Source of the DNA: Desulfuromonadaceae bacterium GWC2_58_13
Lineage (GTDB): Bacteria; Desulfobacterota; Desulfuromonadia; Desulfuromonadales; Trichloromonadaceae
Direction: 5' to 3'
DNA length: 5,898 nucleotides
Assembly: GCA_001825565.1 (NCBI GenBank)
Contig: MHXM01000160.1
Coordinates: 8,613-14,510 of the forward strand
The notes under the pieces are model-generated. The model saw nothing but the letters and a program-made list of their open reading frames with translations. It had not been told where the DNA came from and searched no databases. Below, piece after piece: positions 1-5,225 of this stretch. Both the position numbers and the translations under genes were made by a program. How positions within the stretch are numbered: the first letter of the stretch is position 1; every line of letters begins with the position of its first letter.

Positions 1-40
1 GAGGGGATAGCAAAAGGGAAGAGGAGCGGATTGAAGGATG

Positions 41-68
41 TTGAAGGACAAATTTAATTAGGTATATT
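41..68 (+). promoter_or_regulatory. Possible sigma-70-type promoter for the 212-817 gene
   Basis: TTGAAG (41-46) and TATATT (63-68) are separated by 16 bp. They match the -35 and -10 consensus at 4/6 and 5/6 positions. Transcription from here would start near 75 and give a leader of about 137 nt that contains the foldable segment at 91-168. The -35 hexamer lies in an 8-bp direct repeat, TTGAAGGA, at 31-38 and 41-48, spaced by one helical turn. This is a pattern match in AT-rich DNA only; TATATC at 69-74 is an alternative -10. Confidence 0.35.
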
Positions 69-90
69 TATATCGATCGCATGGGTTGGC

Positions 91-168
91 GGTGTTCCTC
101 GGGGGCGCCGATGGAATATCGTCGGCTTCCTGATAGGATTAAGGACACCGGAGGGGTCGCAAAACCCC
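91..168 (+). promoter_or_regulatory. Structured 5' leader RNA, class not recognised
   Basis: An outer helix pairs 91-99 with 142-149, eight base pairs with one bulged T. It encloses two hairpins: GCCGAT/GTCGGC (107-112 with 121-126) and TCCT/AGGA (128-131 with 135-138). Together these make a three-way junction. A separate hairpin GGGGT/ACCCC (153-157 with 164-168, loop CGCAAA) follows at once. The block lies between a plausible promoter and the Shine-Dalgarno sequence at 199-205. I compared it by eye with the cyclic di-GMP (GEMM-I), fluoride, cobalamin and molybdenum-cofactor riboswitch cores and saw no convincing match. The pairings are seen in the sequence; a regulatory role is inference. 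Confidence 0.35.
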
Positions 169-211
169 GGAAAATGAAGATCGGCATTCAATCTGATGAA
201 GGAGAACCGGT

Positions 212-817
212 ATGAAACGAAAATTTCAGGGGAACGGCAGGCTGATTCAGTTAATGGCGGCGCTTGTGGTGCTGCTGGCTTGGGTCGGCCCGGCCCTGGC
301 CGAAGGCGAGGTAGTTTATACCCGCTACAACATGCATTTGGAGAAAAAGTTTAAAAACAGCGGCGAGGCGGTATACAAGGCCAGTTATGCCGGTTATGTC
401 AGCCCGCCCACCGGAGAGCATGTCGTTCTGCCGCCGAATACCCGGATCATTCCGATTAACCAGCGTCGATTGTTCACCAAAAACTATTCGATCGAGGTCG
501 TTGATCAGAACTTTCCGGCGTCTTTTGAATTCGACGCCAATCGCATGGGGATGGATTTTGACCAGTACATGGTCCTGATCACCTCGCCGCAGCCAATTTC
601 CCTCGACGGGCTCAATCCCACCGACAAAAAAGGGGTCGCCGAAGGCAAGGTTTATGTCGGAATGAGCAAGGCAGGGGTCATGACCGCCTTCGGATATCCC
701 GCCGCGCACAAAACGCCGTCGCTGGATGACAATGCCTGGACCTACTGGAAGGATCGTTTCCGCACCCTGCGAGTGGAATTCGACCCCACCGGAAAGGTGT
801 CCCAGATCATCGAATAA
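212..817 (+). CDS. Exported protein with BamE/SmpA-like C-terminal domain
   Basis: This 201-residue protein has a classical Sec signal peptide: basic N-terminus (K2, R3, K4), hydrophobic core at about 14-25, and an AxA-type cleavage site after A30 (PALA/EG). There is no lipobox cysteine and no cysteine at all, so it is probably a soluble periplasmic or loosely outer-membrane-associated protein. Residues 31-140 look beta-rich and I do not recognise them. Residues 145-200 resemble the SmpA/OmlA (BamE) domain: VGMSKAGVMTAFGYP, then an aromatic WTYWKDRF stretch and a final strand VEFDPTGKVSQI. BamE itself is a small lipoprotein of the outer-membrane assembly machine; this longer, non-lipidated protein is unlikely to be true BamE. 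The start is set by AAGGAGA at 199-205. A strong hairpin follows, so it probably forms its own transcription unit. The gene is confident; its function is unknown. Confidence 0.8.
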   Translation: MKRKFQGNGRLIQLMAALVVLLAWVGPALAEGEVVYTRYNMHLEKKFKNSGEAVYKASYAGYVSPPTGEHVVLPPNTRIIPINQRRLFTKNYSIEVVDQNFPASFEFDANRMGMDFDQYMVLITSPQPISLDGLNPTDKKGVAEGKVYVGMSKAGVMTAFGYPAAHKTPSLDDNAWTYWKDRFRTLRVEFDPTGKVSQIIE

Positions 818-846
818 TAGATTTTTTGTGCAAAGCTGGTTGTTCC

Positions 847-878
847 CGGACGCCCCGCATTAAAAAGTGGGGCGTCCG
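847..878 (+). terminator. Strong hairpin after the BamE-like gene; probable terminator without U-tract
   Basis: CGGACGCCCCGC (847-858) pairs with GTGGGGCGTCCG (867-878): 12 base pairs including one G-T wobble, with loop ATTAAAAA. It begins 30 bp after the stop codon and ahead of the next promoter. A second short hairpin (CCGT/ACGG, 879-890) follows. There is no T-run directly after the stem, so it may work as a weak or factor-assisted terminator or as a 3'-end stabiliser. Confidence 0.5.
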
Positions 879-927
879 CCGTTTCAACGGGTAGTCGCTG
901 TTTTGTTTAGCGCAATAGAAATATATA

Positions 928-957
928 TTGACATCCGAATATGTGTGCCTGTATTGT
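928..957 (+). promoter_or_regulatory. Predicted sigma-70-type promoter of the DUF302-like/transporter unit
   Basis: A perfect -35 hexamer TTGACA lies at 928-933, preceded by the AT-rich run ATATATAT. An 18-bp spacer leads to TATTGT (952-957), which matches the -10 consensus at 4/6 positions. Transcription would start near 964, leaving a leader of about 29 nt with the AAGGAGA ribosome site at 980-986. The position between a hairpin and the DUF302-like gene supports it. Confidence 0.5.
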
Positions 958-969
958 GCATATACACAA
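954..969 (+). promoter_or_regulatory. Operator-like dyad TTGTGCATATACACAA
   Basis: This 16-bp imperfect palindrome (14 of 16 positions symmetric) has arms TTGTG/CACAA around an ATAT core. It overlaps the predicted -10 and start point, where a repressor would block initiation. The half-sites resemble CRP/FNR-type TGTG/CACA, but their spacing is 6 bp rather than the usual 8, so I do not assign it to that family. The binding protein is unknown. Confidence 0.3.
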
Positions 970-992
970 AACCTGCTATAAGGAGAACAGCG

Positions 993-1406
993 ATGACCCA
1001 GGCGGAAATTTACCAGGCAACGACGAATAAAACTCTCATCGATTATGTGGCAGCTCTCGACGGGGCCGCGACCCGTCGCGGTTTTACCATTCACAATCGC
1101 GGCAACATGGCGATGGCCGAGACCTATCTCGCCCATAATCTGCCGATGCCGGCGGATTTCGATCTGCACATGATCCAGGTCTGCAAGCCGGAAAAGTCGT
1201 CGCAGAGCTTTCAGGCCAACATCGAGCGGGCGCCCCTGATGCCCAAGTTCATCATGGTTTTCAGCAAGGAAGGCGCCACCCGGGTGCGGTTTCTGGCTTA
1301 CAGCAAGGAGCTGATCTCCGCGCTGGTTCCAGGCGATGCCCAGTTTCCCGAATCCCTGGTCCAGACCTACGCCGTCATCCGCGAGATGATCGACGAGGCC
1401 CTGTAA
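993..1406 (+). CDS. DUF302-like small cytoplasmic protein
   Basis: This 137-residue protein has no signal peptide or membrane segment. The pattern fits the DUF302 fold, a small alpha/beta domain of unknown biochemical role: an RRGF(T/V)I strand near 28-33, then HMIQVCKPEKSS at about 59-70, then APLMPKFIMVF at 80-90, which corresponds to the family's 'cnP...llPcrv.v' region. One cysteine, C64, sits in the strand where DUF302 proteins often carry a Cys-Asn/Lys-Pro step. I chose the ATG at 993 because AAGGAGA (980-986) precedes it. The frame stays open to 867, but that extension would translate the hairpin and promoter region. The transporter follows after 29 bp, so the two are likely co-transcribed. 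The DUF302 assignment is from memory of the pattern and is moderate. Confidence 0.7.
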   Translation: MTQAEIYQATTNKTLIDYVAALDGAATRRGFTIHNRGNMAMAETYLAHNLPMPADFDLHMIQVCKPEKSSQSFQANIERAPLMPKFIMVFSKEGATRVRFLAYSKELISALVPGDAQFPESLVQTYAVIREMIDEAL

Positions 1407-1435
1407 CCGGAATTCGCTAAGAAAGGATTCGGCTC

Positions 1436-2428
1436 ATGTGGAATTTTCTGGGACTGCTCAACAAGCGCCTGATCGTCGCTATTCCGACCATGATGGTGGT
1501 GGGATTCCTTTACGGCGCGTGGTTGGAAGCCGGCTGGCTGAAGGATCTGATTATCCCCTTCACCTTTCTGATGGTCTACCCGATGATGGTCACTCTGAAG
1601 ATCCGTAAGGTATTCGAGGGGGGCGACGGCAAGGCCCAACTGTTGACCCAGGTGGTCAATTTCGCCGTCATCCCCTTTGTCGCTTACGGCTTCGGCCAGC
1701 TGTTTTTTGCCGATCGCCCCTATCTGGCTCTGGGGCTGCTGCTGGCGGCATTGGTACCGACCAGCGGCATGACCATCTCCTGGACCGGGTTCGCCAAGGG
1801 AAATCTGGCGGCGGCGGTGAAAATGACCGTGGTCGGGCTGGTGCTCGGCTCGCTGGCGACCCCCTTTTACGTACAGGCGCTGCTGGGGGCGATGGTCGCC
1901 ATCGACATGACGAAGGTGTTCACCCAGATCGGCCTGATCGTTTTCCTGCCGATGGCCGCCGGTTACGCCACCCAGCAGATACTGGTTCGCCGGTACGGCC
2001 AGCAGGCATTTGCCGAGCGTGTGGCGCCGCGCTTTCCCGGCTTGTCGACGATTGGCGTGCTCGGCATCGTCTTTATCGCCATGGCGCTCAAGGCCAAAGC
2101 GATTGCCGCGGCGCCGCAGCTGCTGCTGGTGATTTTTGTTCCCTTGCTGTTGCTCTATCTGTTCAATTACCTGCTCAGTACCCTACTCGGGAGGATGCTG
2201 CTGCCGCGCGGCGACGCCATCGCCATGGTCTATGGCACCGTCATGCGCAACCTGTCCATCGCCCTGGCGGTGGCGATCAACGCCTTCGGACCGGCCGGCT
2301 CCGACGCCGCCCTGGTGATCAGTCTCGCCTTTGTGGTCCAGGTGCAGTCGGCGGCCTGGTATGTGAAATTCACCGACCGCGTATTCGGTGCCGCCATGGT
2401 TAAAACCCCGGTCGAGGTGGCCGGATAA
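1436..2428 (+). CDS. BASS/ACR3-superfamily membrane transporter (arsenic-resistance-like), cysteine-free
   Basis: This 330-residue protein has about ten hydrophobic segments (roughly 12-30, 37-55, 68-90, 97-116, 125-148, 160-180, 203-222, 227-250, 262-285, 289-310). That is the layout of bile acid:sodium symporter family proteins and the ACR3 arsenite exporters. Family-like stretches are VPTSGMTISWTGFAKGN (107-123), equivalent to the ACR3 'RCIAMV...LAKGD' segment, and MRNLSIALAVAINAFG (270-285), equivalent to 'NNFELAIAVAI..FG'. The ACR3 cysteine of the first motif is Ser/Thr here, the acidic residue of the second is Ser, and the whole protein lacks cysteine. Arsenite export is therefore doubtful; an organic or inorganic anion is as likely. 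AAAGGA at 1423-1428 precedes the ATG. It lies between the DUF302-like and DUF134 genes, 11 bp before the latter. Confidence 0.85.
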   Translation: MWNFLGLLNKRLIVAIPTMMVVGFLYGAWLEAGWLKDLIIPFTFLMVYPMMVTLKIRKVFEGGDGKAQLLTQVVNFAVIPFVAYGFGQLFFADRPYLALGLLLAALVPTSGMTISWTGFAKGNLAAAVKMTVVGLVLGSLATPFYVQALLGAMVAIDMTKVFTQIGLIVFLPMAAGYATQQILVRRYGQQAFAERVAPRFPGLSTIGVLGIVFIAMALKAKAIAAAPQLLLVIFVPLLLLYLFNYLLSTLLGRMLLPRGDAIAMVYGTVMRNLSIALAVAINAFGPAGSDAALVISLAFVVQVQSAAWYVKFTDRVFGAAMVKTPVEVAG

Positions 2429-2439
2429 AAGGAGATTCG

Positions 2440-2757
2440 ATGTCCCCACGCCCGAAAAAACCGAGAACCTGCTGCCCCCATCGCGCCCCCGGAAGCCTGG
2501 TTTTCAAACCGGCCGGGACCCCGCTGAAAGAGATGGAACAAGTTATTCTTGAGCTGGATGAACTGGAAGCGCTGCGGCTGTGCGATGGCGAAGGACTCAG
2601 CCAGCAGGATGCCGGCGCGCAGATGGCGATTTCCCGAGGCACCGTGCAGCGGCTGGTCAGCAGCGGGCGCAGGAAAATCATCGAAGCGCTGCTCGGCGGC
2701 CGGGCTCTGGTGGTGCTGGCCGATTCATCGGACGAGCCGGGTGAATCATTGAACTGA
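2440..2757 (+). CDS. DUF134 (UPF0251) predicted DNA-binding protein
   Basis: This 105-residue protein matches the DUF134 pattern along most of its length: N-terminal RPKKPRTCCPH (4-14) with paired cysteines C11 and C12, FKPAGTPLKEME (22-33), LDELEALRLCDGEGLSQQDAG (39-59), an SRGTVQRL helix-turn-helix recognition segment (65-72), and a GGRAL end (86-90). The HTH resembles sigma-factor region 4, so it is a likely transcription regulator; the basic, Cys-containing N-terminus could bind metal. The ribosome site AAAAGGAG overlaps the transporter stop, giving an 11-bp gap and likely shared mRNA. The regulator gene downstream begins 18 bp after its stop in the same frame. DUF134 genes often occur near NifX-like and Mrp/NBP35 genes in anaerobes and archaea, which fits this locus. 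Its targets are unknown. Confidence 0.88.
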   Translation: MSPRPKKPRTCCPHRAPGSLVFKPAGTPLKEMEQVILELDELEALRLCDGEGLSQQDAGAQMAISRGTVQRLVSSGRRKIIEALLGGRALVVLADSSDEPGESLN

Positions 2758-2775
2758 CCGCCGAGGCGATGCACT

Positions 2776-4092
2776 ATGCACAACAATCCACTGGACCAGC
2801 AGAAACATCTCGCAACCATCCTCGATAGCGTTGCCGACGGCGTCTTTACCGTCGACGAGGAGATGCGGATCACCTGGTTCAACCGGGCCGCCGAAGAAAT
2901 AACCGGGTTCAGCCGGGAAGAAGCACTGGGCCAGAGCTGCTGCGAAATTTTTCGCAGCAACATCTGTTTTACCCAGTGTCCGGTGCGCGAGGCCATGGCC
3001 GGCGGCCGTAACGTGATCAACCGCGAGGTCGACATCCTCGACCGACAGAACCGCGAGGTGCCCATCTCGGTCAGCGCCTCGGTGCTGCGGGACGACGCCG
3101 GCCGGCCGGTCGGCGGGGTCGAGACCTTTCGCGATCTTTCCCAGCTACAAGCTCTCAAACGCGAAGTCGAGAAGAAATATACGTTTCATGACCTGGTCAG
3201 CCGGAATCCCGCCATGCGGCGGTTGTTCGACGTCCTTCCCGACGTGGCGGCCAGCGGGGCAACGGTGCTGTTGCAGGGGGAAAGCGGCACCGGTAAAGAA
3301 CTGTTCGCCCGGGCCCTGCACGATCTCAGCCCGAGACGCAAGGGACCGCTGGTGGTGGTCAACTGTGGCGCCTTGCCCGAATCGTTGCTGGAGGCGGAAA
3401 TCTTCGGGGCGAAAAAGGGCGCCTACACCGGGGCCGTCGAAGACCGCCCCGGCCGCCTGGAACAGGCGGAGAAGGGAACCTTGTTTCTCGATGAAATCGG
3501 CGATCTCCCGCTGGCGCTGCAGGTGAAACTGCTGCGGGTGCTGGAAAATCGCGAATACCAGCCCCTGGGCGCCAGGCGGCAGCGTACCGCCGATGTCCGT
3601 TTTCTGGCCGCCACCCACCGCGACCTCGAAGAGATGGTGGATCAGGGGGCCTTCCGTCGCGACCTGTTCTTCCGCATCAACGTGGTCAATCTGAAAATCC
3701 CTTCCCTGTGCGAGCGCCCCGAAGACATCCCCCTTTTGCTCGAAATGGCCATTGATCGCTTTAATCGCAGTTACGGCAGAAAAATCCGCAGGTTTTCCCC
3801 CGAGGCGCTGGGTCTGCTGCTCGACCATTCCTATCCCGGCAACGTGCGGGAACTTCTTAACCTCGTCGAACGGGCGGTTATCCTCAGCAAAAGCGACATC
3901 CTCGAAGCCGATCTGCTCCCGCTGACACCGCCGCCAGCCGTTGTCGCGTCGCCGGACGCCGGAACGCCTTCGGTCGAACAGCTTCGGCAGCTGTTGCGCC
4001 GCCATGGCGGCAACCGCACCCTGGCCGCCCGGGAGTTGGGAGTGAACCGCACCACCCTCTGGCGCTGGTTGAAACGAATGACGTCGGAATAG
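2776..4092 (+). CDS. Sigma-54-dependent activator: PAS + AAA+ + Fis-type HTH
   Basis: This 438-residue enhancer-binding protein has three parts. A PAS domain (about 8-120) opens with LATILDSVADGVFTVDEE and contains a Cys cluster C55, C56, C64, C68. The AAA+ domain (about 138-370) has Walker A GESGTGKE (168-175), the sigma-54-contacting loop GAYTGA (215-220, the family's GAFTGA), Walker B GTLFLDEIGD (234-243), arginine-finger region FRRDLFFRIN (293-302) and the PGNVREL motif (354-360). The C-terminal Fis-type HTH is at about 397-434 (RTLAARELGVNRTTLWRWLKR). All residues needed for ATP-driven activation appear present. There is no receiver domain, so the PAS is the likely sensor. The ATG at 2776 is the only start after the DUF134 stop; its Shine-Dalgarno (GAGG, 2763-2766) is weak, suggesting coupling to the upstream gene. 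The dyads at 4144-4258 and the promoter at 4357 are its likely targets. Confidence 0.95.
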   Translation: MHNNPLDQQKHLATILDSVADGVFTVDEEMRITWFNRAAEEITGFSREEALGQSCCEIFRSNICFTQCPVREAMAGGRNVINREVDILDRQNREVPISVSASVLRDDAGRPVGGVETFRDLSQLQALKREVEKKYTFHDLVSRNPAMRRLFDVLPDVAASGATVLLQGESGTGKELFARALHDLSPRRKGPLVVVNCGALPESLLEAEIFGAKKGAYTGAVEDRPGRLEQAEKGTLFLDEIGDLPLALQVKLLRVLENREYQPLGARRQRTADVRFLAATHRDLEEMVDQGAFRRDLFFRINVVNLKIPSLCERPEDIPLLLEMAIDRFNRSYGRKIRRFSPEALGLLLDHSYPGNVRELLNLVERAVILSKSDILEADLLPLTPPPAVVASPDAGTPSVEQLRQLLRRHGGNRTLAARELGVNRTTLWRWLKRMTSE

Positions 4093-4112
4093 CGGCGGGG
4101 CTGGCGGTTGGT

Positions 4113-4124
4113 CTGGCCGGCCAG
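4113..4124. repeat. 12-bp palindrome just after the activator gene
   Basis: CTGGCCGGCCAG is a perfect palindrome 20 bp after the activator stop. It could form a GC-rich hairpin at the mRNA 3' end, or be a protein-binding site. It is followed by GGGGAAAAA rather than a T-run, so it is not a canonical terminator in this direction. Confidence 0.25.
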
Positions 4125-4143
4125 GGGGAAAAAGGCTTTCGAC

Positions 4144-4258
4144 GTTGCAATCGTTGCAGGACATGAAACGCTCATGCAACAGTCCTCTTCCCTCCTCAAA
4201 GCGCCTAACGCCCATGATCTTCCGATTTGGTGAAACATCCCGCCGTTGCACCTGCAAC
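4144..4258. promoter_or_regulatory. Upstream activator site array: GTTGCA/TGCAAC dyads
   Basis: Five copies of one hexamer in both orientations lie here: GTTGCA at 4144-4149, 4153-4158 and 4245-4250; TGCAAC at 4175-4180 and 4253-4258. The last two copies form the perfect 6-2-6 dyad GTTGCACCTGCAAC (4245-4258). The first two also make TGCAA-TCG-TTGCA (4146-4158), a 5-3-5 dyad. A lone TTGCAG half occurs at 4285-4290. The dyads are about 125-240 bp upstream of the predicted sigma-54 start, the usual distance for enhancer-binding proteins. They lie between the activator gene and the NifX/NifB-fold operon, so the activator encoded next door is the obvious ligand. Binding is inferred. Confidence 0.6.
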
Positions 4259-4356
4259 ACCAACAAGCTTTTCCGGATCCTCGTCAAACCCGCCTTGCAG
4301 CACTTAACCATCTAAAAATAATACAGTTTTAACTTTTTACAGAAAATTCCCCGATG

Positions 4357-4372
4357 CGGCACGGTCCTTGGA
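4357..4372 (+). promoter_or_regulatory. Sigma-54 (-24/-12) promoter of the NifX/NifB-fold operon
   Basis: CGGCACGGTCCTTGGA aligns with the consensus TGGCAC-N5-TTGCA at exact spacing. GG of the -24 element is at 4358-4359, CAC at 4360-4362, and TTG of the -12 element at 4368-4370. There are two mismatches: C for the first T, and G for the C at the end of the -12 element (4371). The predicted start is near 4383, only about 3 nt before the ATG at 4386. The adjacent sigma-54 activator gene and upstream dyads make the call more likely than the match alone would. Confidence 0.65.
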
Positions 4373-4385
4373 ATACTAAGGATTC

Positions 4386-4832
4386 ATGAACTCGAATGCC
4401 GACCCCCAAAAGACCGTGCTGATCGCTGTTCCCTGTTATGGCAGCCGGGTGTTGCCCCGTTTCGGCCAGGCCCGGGAATTCTTTTTTGCTGAAGCCGATC
4501 TGGTCGCCGGCACCCTGCAGGGTCTGCAGCGGCGCTGCTGGGACCTGTATGACGAGCCCCATCTGGTGCGCTGGCTTCGGCGGGAGGGGATTGAAGCAGT
4601 GCTCTGTGGGGGGATTCATCCCCGCTTTCAGTTTGCCCTGTACGCCGAAGGGATCCAGGTGGTCTGGGGGTTTCGGGGCGAGGTGGAAGAGGTGCTCCGT
4701 CAGTGGCTCAAGGAGGGAGATCTGGCGAATGAAAATCAAGCTAACCCGTTTATCGACGAAACCGGCTGCCAACCCCGACGGATGATCCGTGGGGGCTGCC
4801 CTCGCCGGAGCAATCAGGGAGAGACATCATGA
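4386..4832 (+). CDS. NifX/NifB-fold protein with extended Cys-containing C-terminus
   Basis: This 148-residue protein has the dinitrogenase iron-molybdenum cofactor biosynthesis (NifX/NifB C-terminal, RNase H-like) fold: VLIAVPCYGSRVLPRFGQARE (11-31), IEAVLCGGIHPRFQFALYAEGIQVV (69-93), then a GFRGEVEEVLRQWL helix (95-108). C17, C51 and C74 lie in the domain. A basic tail after residue 115 adds C128 and C138 (ETGCQPRRMIRGGCPRR). Such proteins bind or carry metal-sulfur clusters; the ligand here is unknown. ATG 4386 is the first start after an in-frame stop (4377-4379), but its AAGGA (4378-4382) is only 3 nt away and overlaps the predicted transcription start. GTG 4416 would begin the protein at the conserved LIAVP strand and is a real alternative. 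The stop overlaps the next start (ATGA). Confidence 0.82.
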   Translation: MNSNADPQKTVLIAVPCYGSRVLPRFGQAREFFFAEADLVAGTLQGLQRRCWDLYDEPHLVRWLRREGIEAVLCGGIHPRFQFALYAEGIQVVWGFRGEVEEVLRQWLKEGDLANENQANPFIDETGCQPRRMIRGGCPRRSNQGETS

Positions 4833-5188
4833 AAATTGCCATAACCGCTCAAGGGTCGGATCCGGACAGCAAGGTGGATCAGCGTTTCGGCCGGGCTTAT
4901 TGGCTTCTGTTTTACGACGAGGCCAGCGACAGCTGGGAAGCTTTGGAAAACACCAGTGCTCGCAATGCCTTGCAGGGGGCGGGCATTCAGGCGGCCCAAC
5001 AGGTTTCGGACCAGCGGGCCGAGGTACTGATTACCGGCGTGACCGGCCCCAAGGCCTTCAAGGCGCTGAATGCAGCCGGCATTCGAGTCATGCACGGAGC
5101 CCTGGGGACGGCGCGGGAGGCTCTACAGACTTACCTTCAGGGGGGCTTGATCGAGGCCAGTGCCGAGATGGCGGTTGGCGCGCCCTGA
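4829..5188 (+). CDS. NifX/NifB-fold protein, ORP-like
   Basis: This 119-residue single-domain protein has clear family signatures: MKIAITAQGSDPDSKVDQRFGRA (1-23), an aromatic strand LLFYD (26-30), EN at 40-41, GAGIQAAQ (50-57), VLITGVTGPKAFKALNAAGIRV (66-87), and a final GTAREALQTYLQGGL (93-107). Length and pattern match MTH1175-type proteins and the orange protein (ORP) group, which carries a Mo-Cu-sulfide cluster in Desulfovibrio. It has no cysteine, so any cluster would have to be bound by other ligands. The ATGA overlap with the previous stop indicates translational coupling; AGGGAGAG (4816-4823) supplies the ribosome site. The fold assignment is strong. The ORP analogy is an inference from fold plus the sigma-54 context. 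Confidence 0.9.
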   Translation: MKIAITAQGSDPDSKVDQRFGRAYWLLFYDEASDSWEALENTSARNALQGAGIQAAQQVSDQRAEVLITGVTGPKAFKALNAAGIRVMHGALGTAREALQTYLQGGLIEASAEMAVGAP

Positions 5189-5225
5189 AACAACTTAACC
5201 CTTTTCTGCTCACTAGGAGAAACTC

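Noticed and set aside
1..57. Possible C-terminal end of an upstream gene (frame open from base 1 to TAA at 55-57)
   Set aside because: Eighteen codons of low-complexity Lys/Gly/Glu sequence are not enough to support a gene, and part of it overlaps the predicted promoter.
91..168. Cyclic di-GMP (GEMM-I) or fluoride riboswitch
   Set aside because: GTCGCAAAA at 156-164 and GGTGTTCCTC at 91-100 recall parts of these motifs, but the remaining conserved core elements are missing.
867..992. Upstream extension of the DUF302-like gene to an ATG at 867
   Set aside because: ATG 993 has a strong ribosome site. The extension would translate half of the hairpin, the TTGACA promoter and the operator-like dyad, and does not resemble a DUF302 N-terminus.
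2400..3158. A 252-codon open frame on the minus strand
   Set aside because: It is antisense to DUF134 and the PAS region and is Ser/Arg-rich, a typical shadow of GC-rich coding DNA.
4153..4180. Third dyad from GTTGCA (4153-4158) and TGCAAC (4175-4180)
   Set aside because: The 16-bp spacer is long for one protein dimer. I list the half-sites as part of the array rather than as a separate operator.
3145..4311. A 388-codon open frame on the minus strand
   Set aside because: It lies opposite the activator gene, whose AAA+ and HTH motifs are complete. The minus frame has the Gln/His/Pro/Gly-rich composition of GC-rich shadow frames and shows no recognisable domain.
4290..4345. IHF site between the dyads and the sigma-54 promoter
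   Set aside because: The stretch is AT-rich and in the right place for DNA bending, but the best alignment to WATCAR-N4-TTR has about three mismatches, so I do not call a site.
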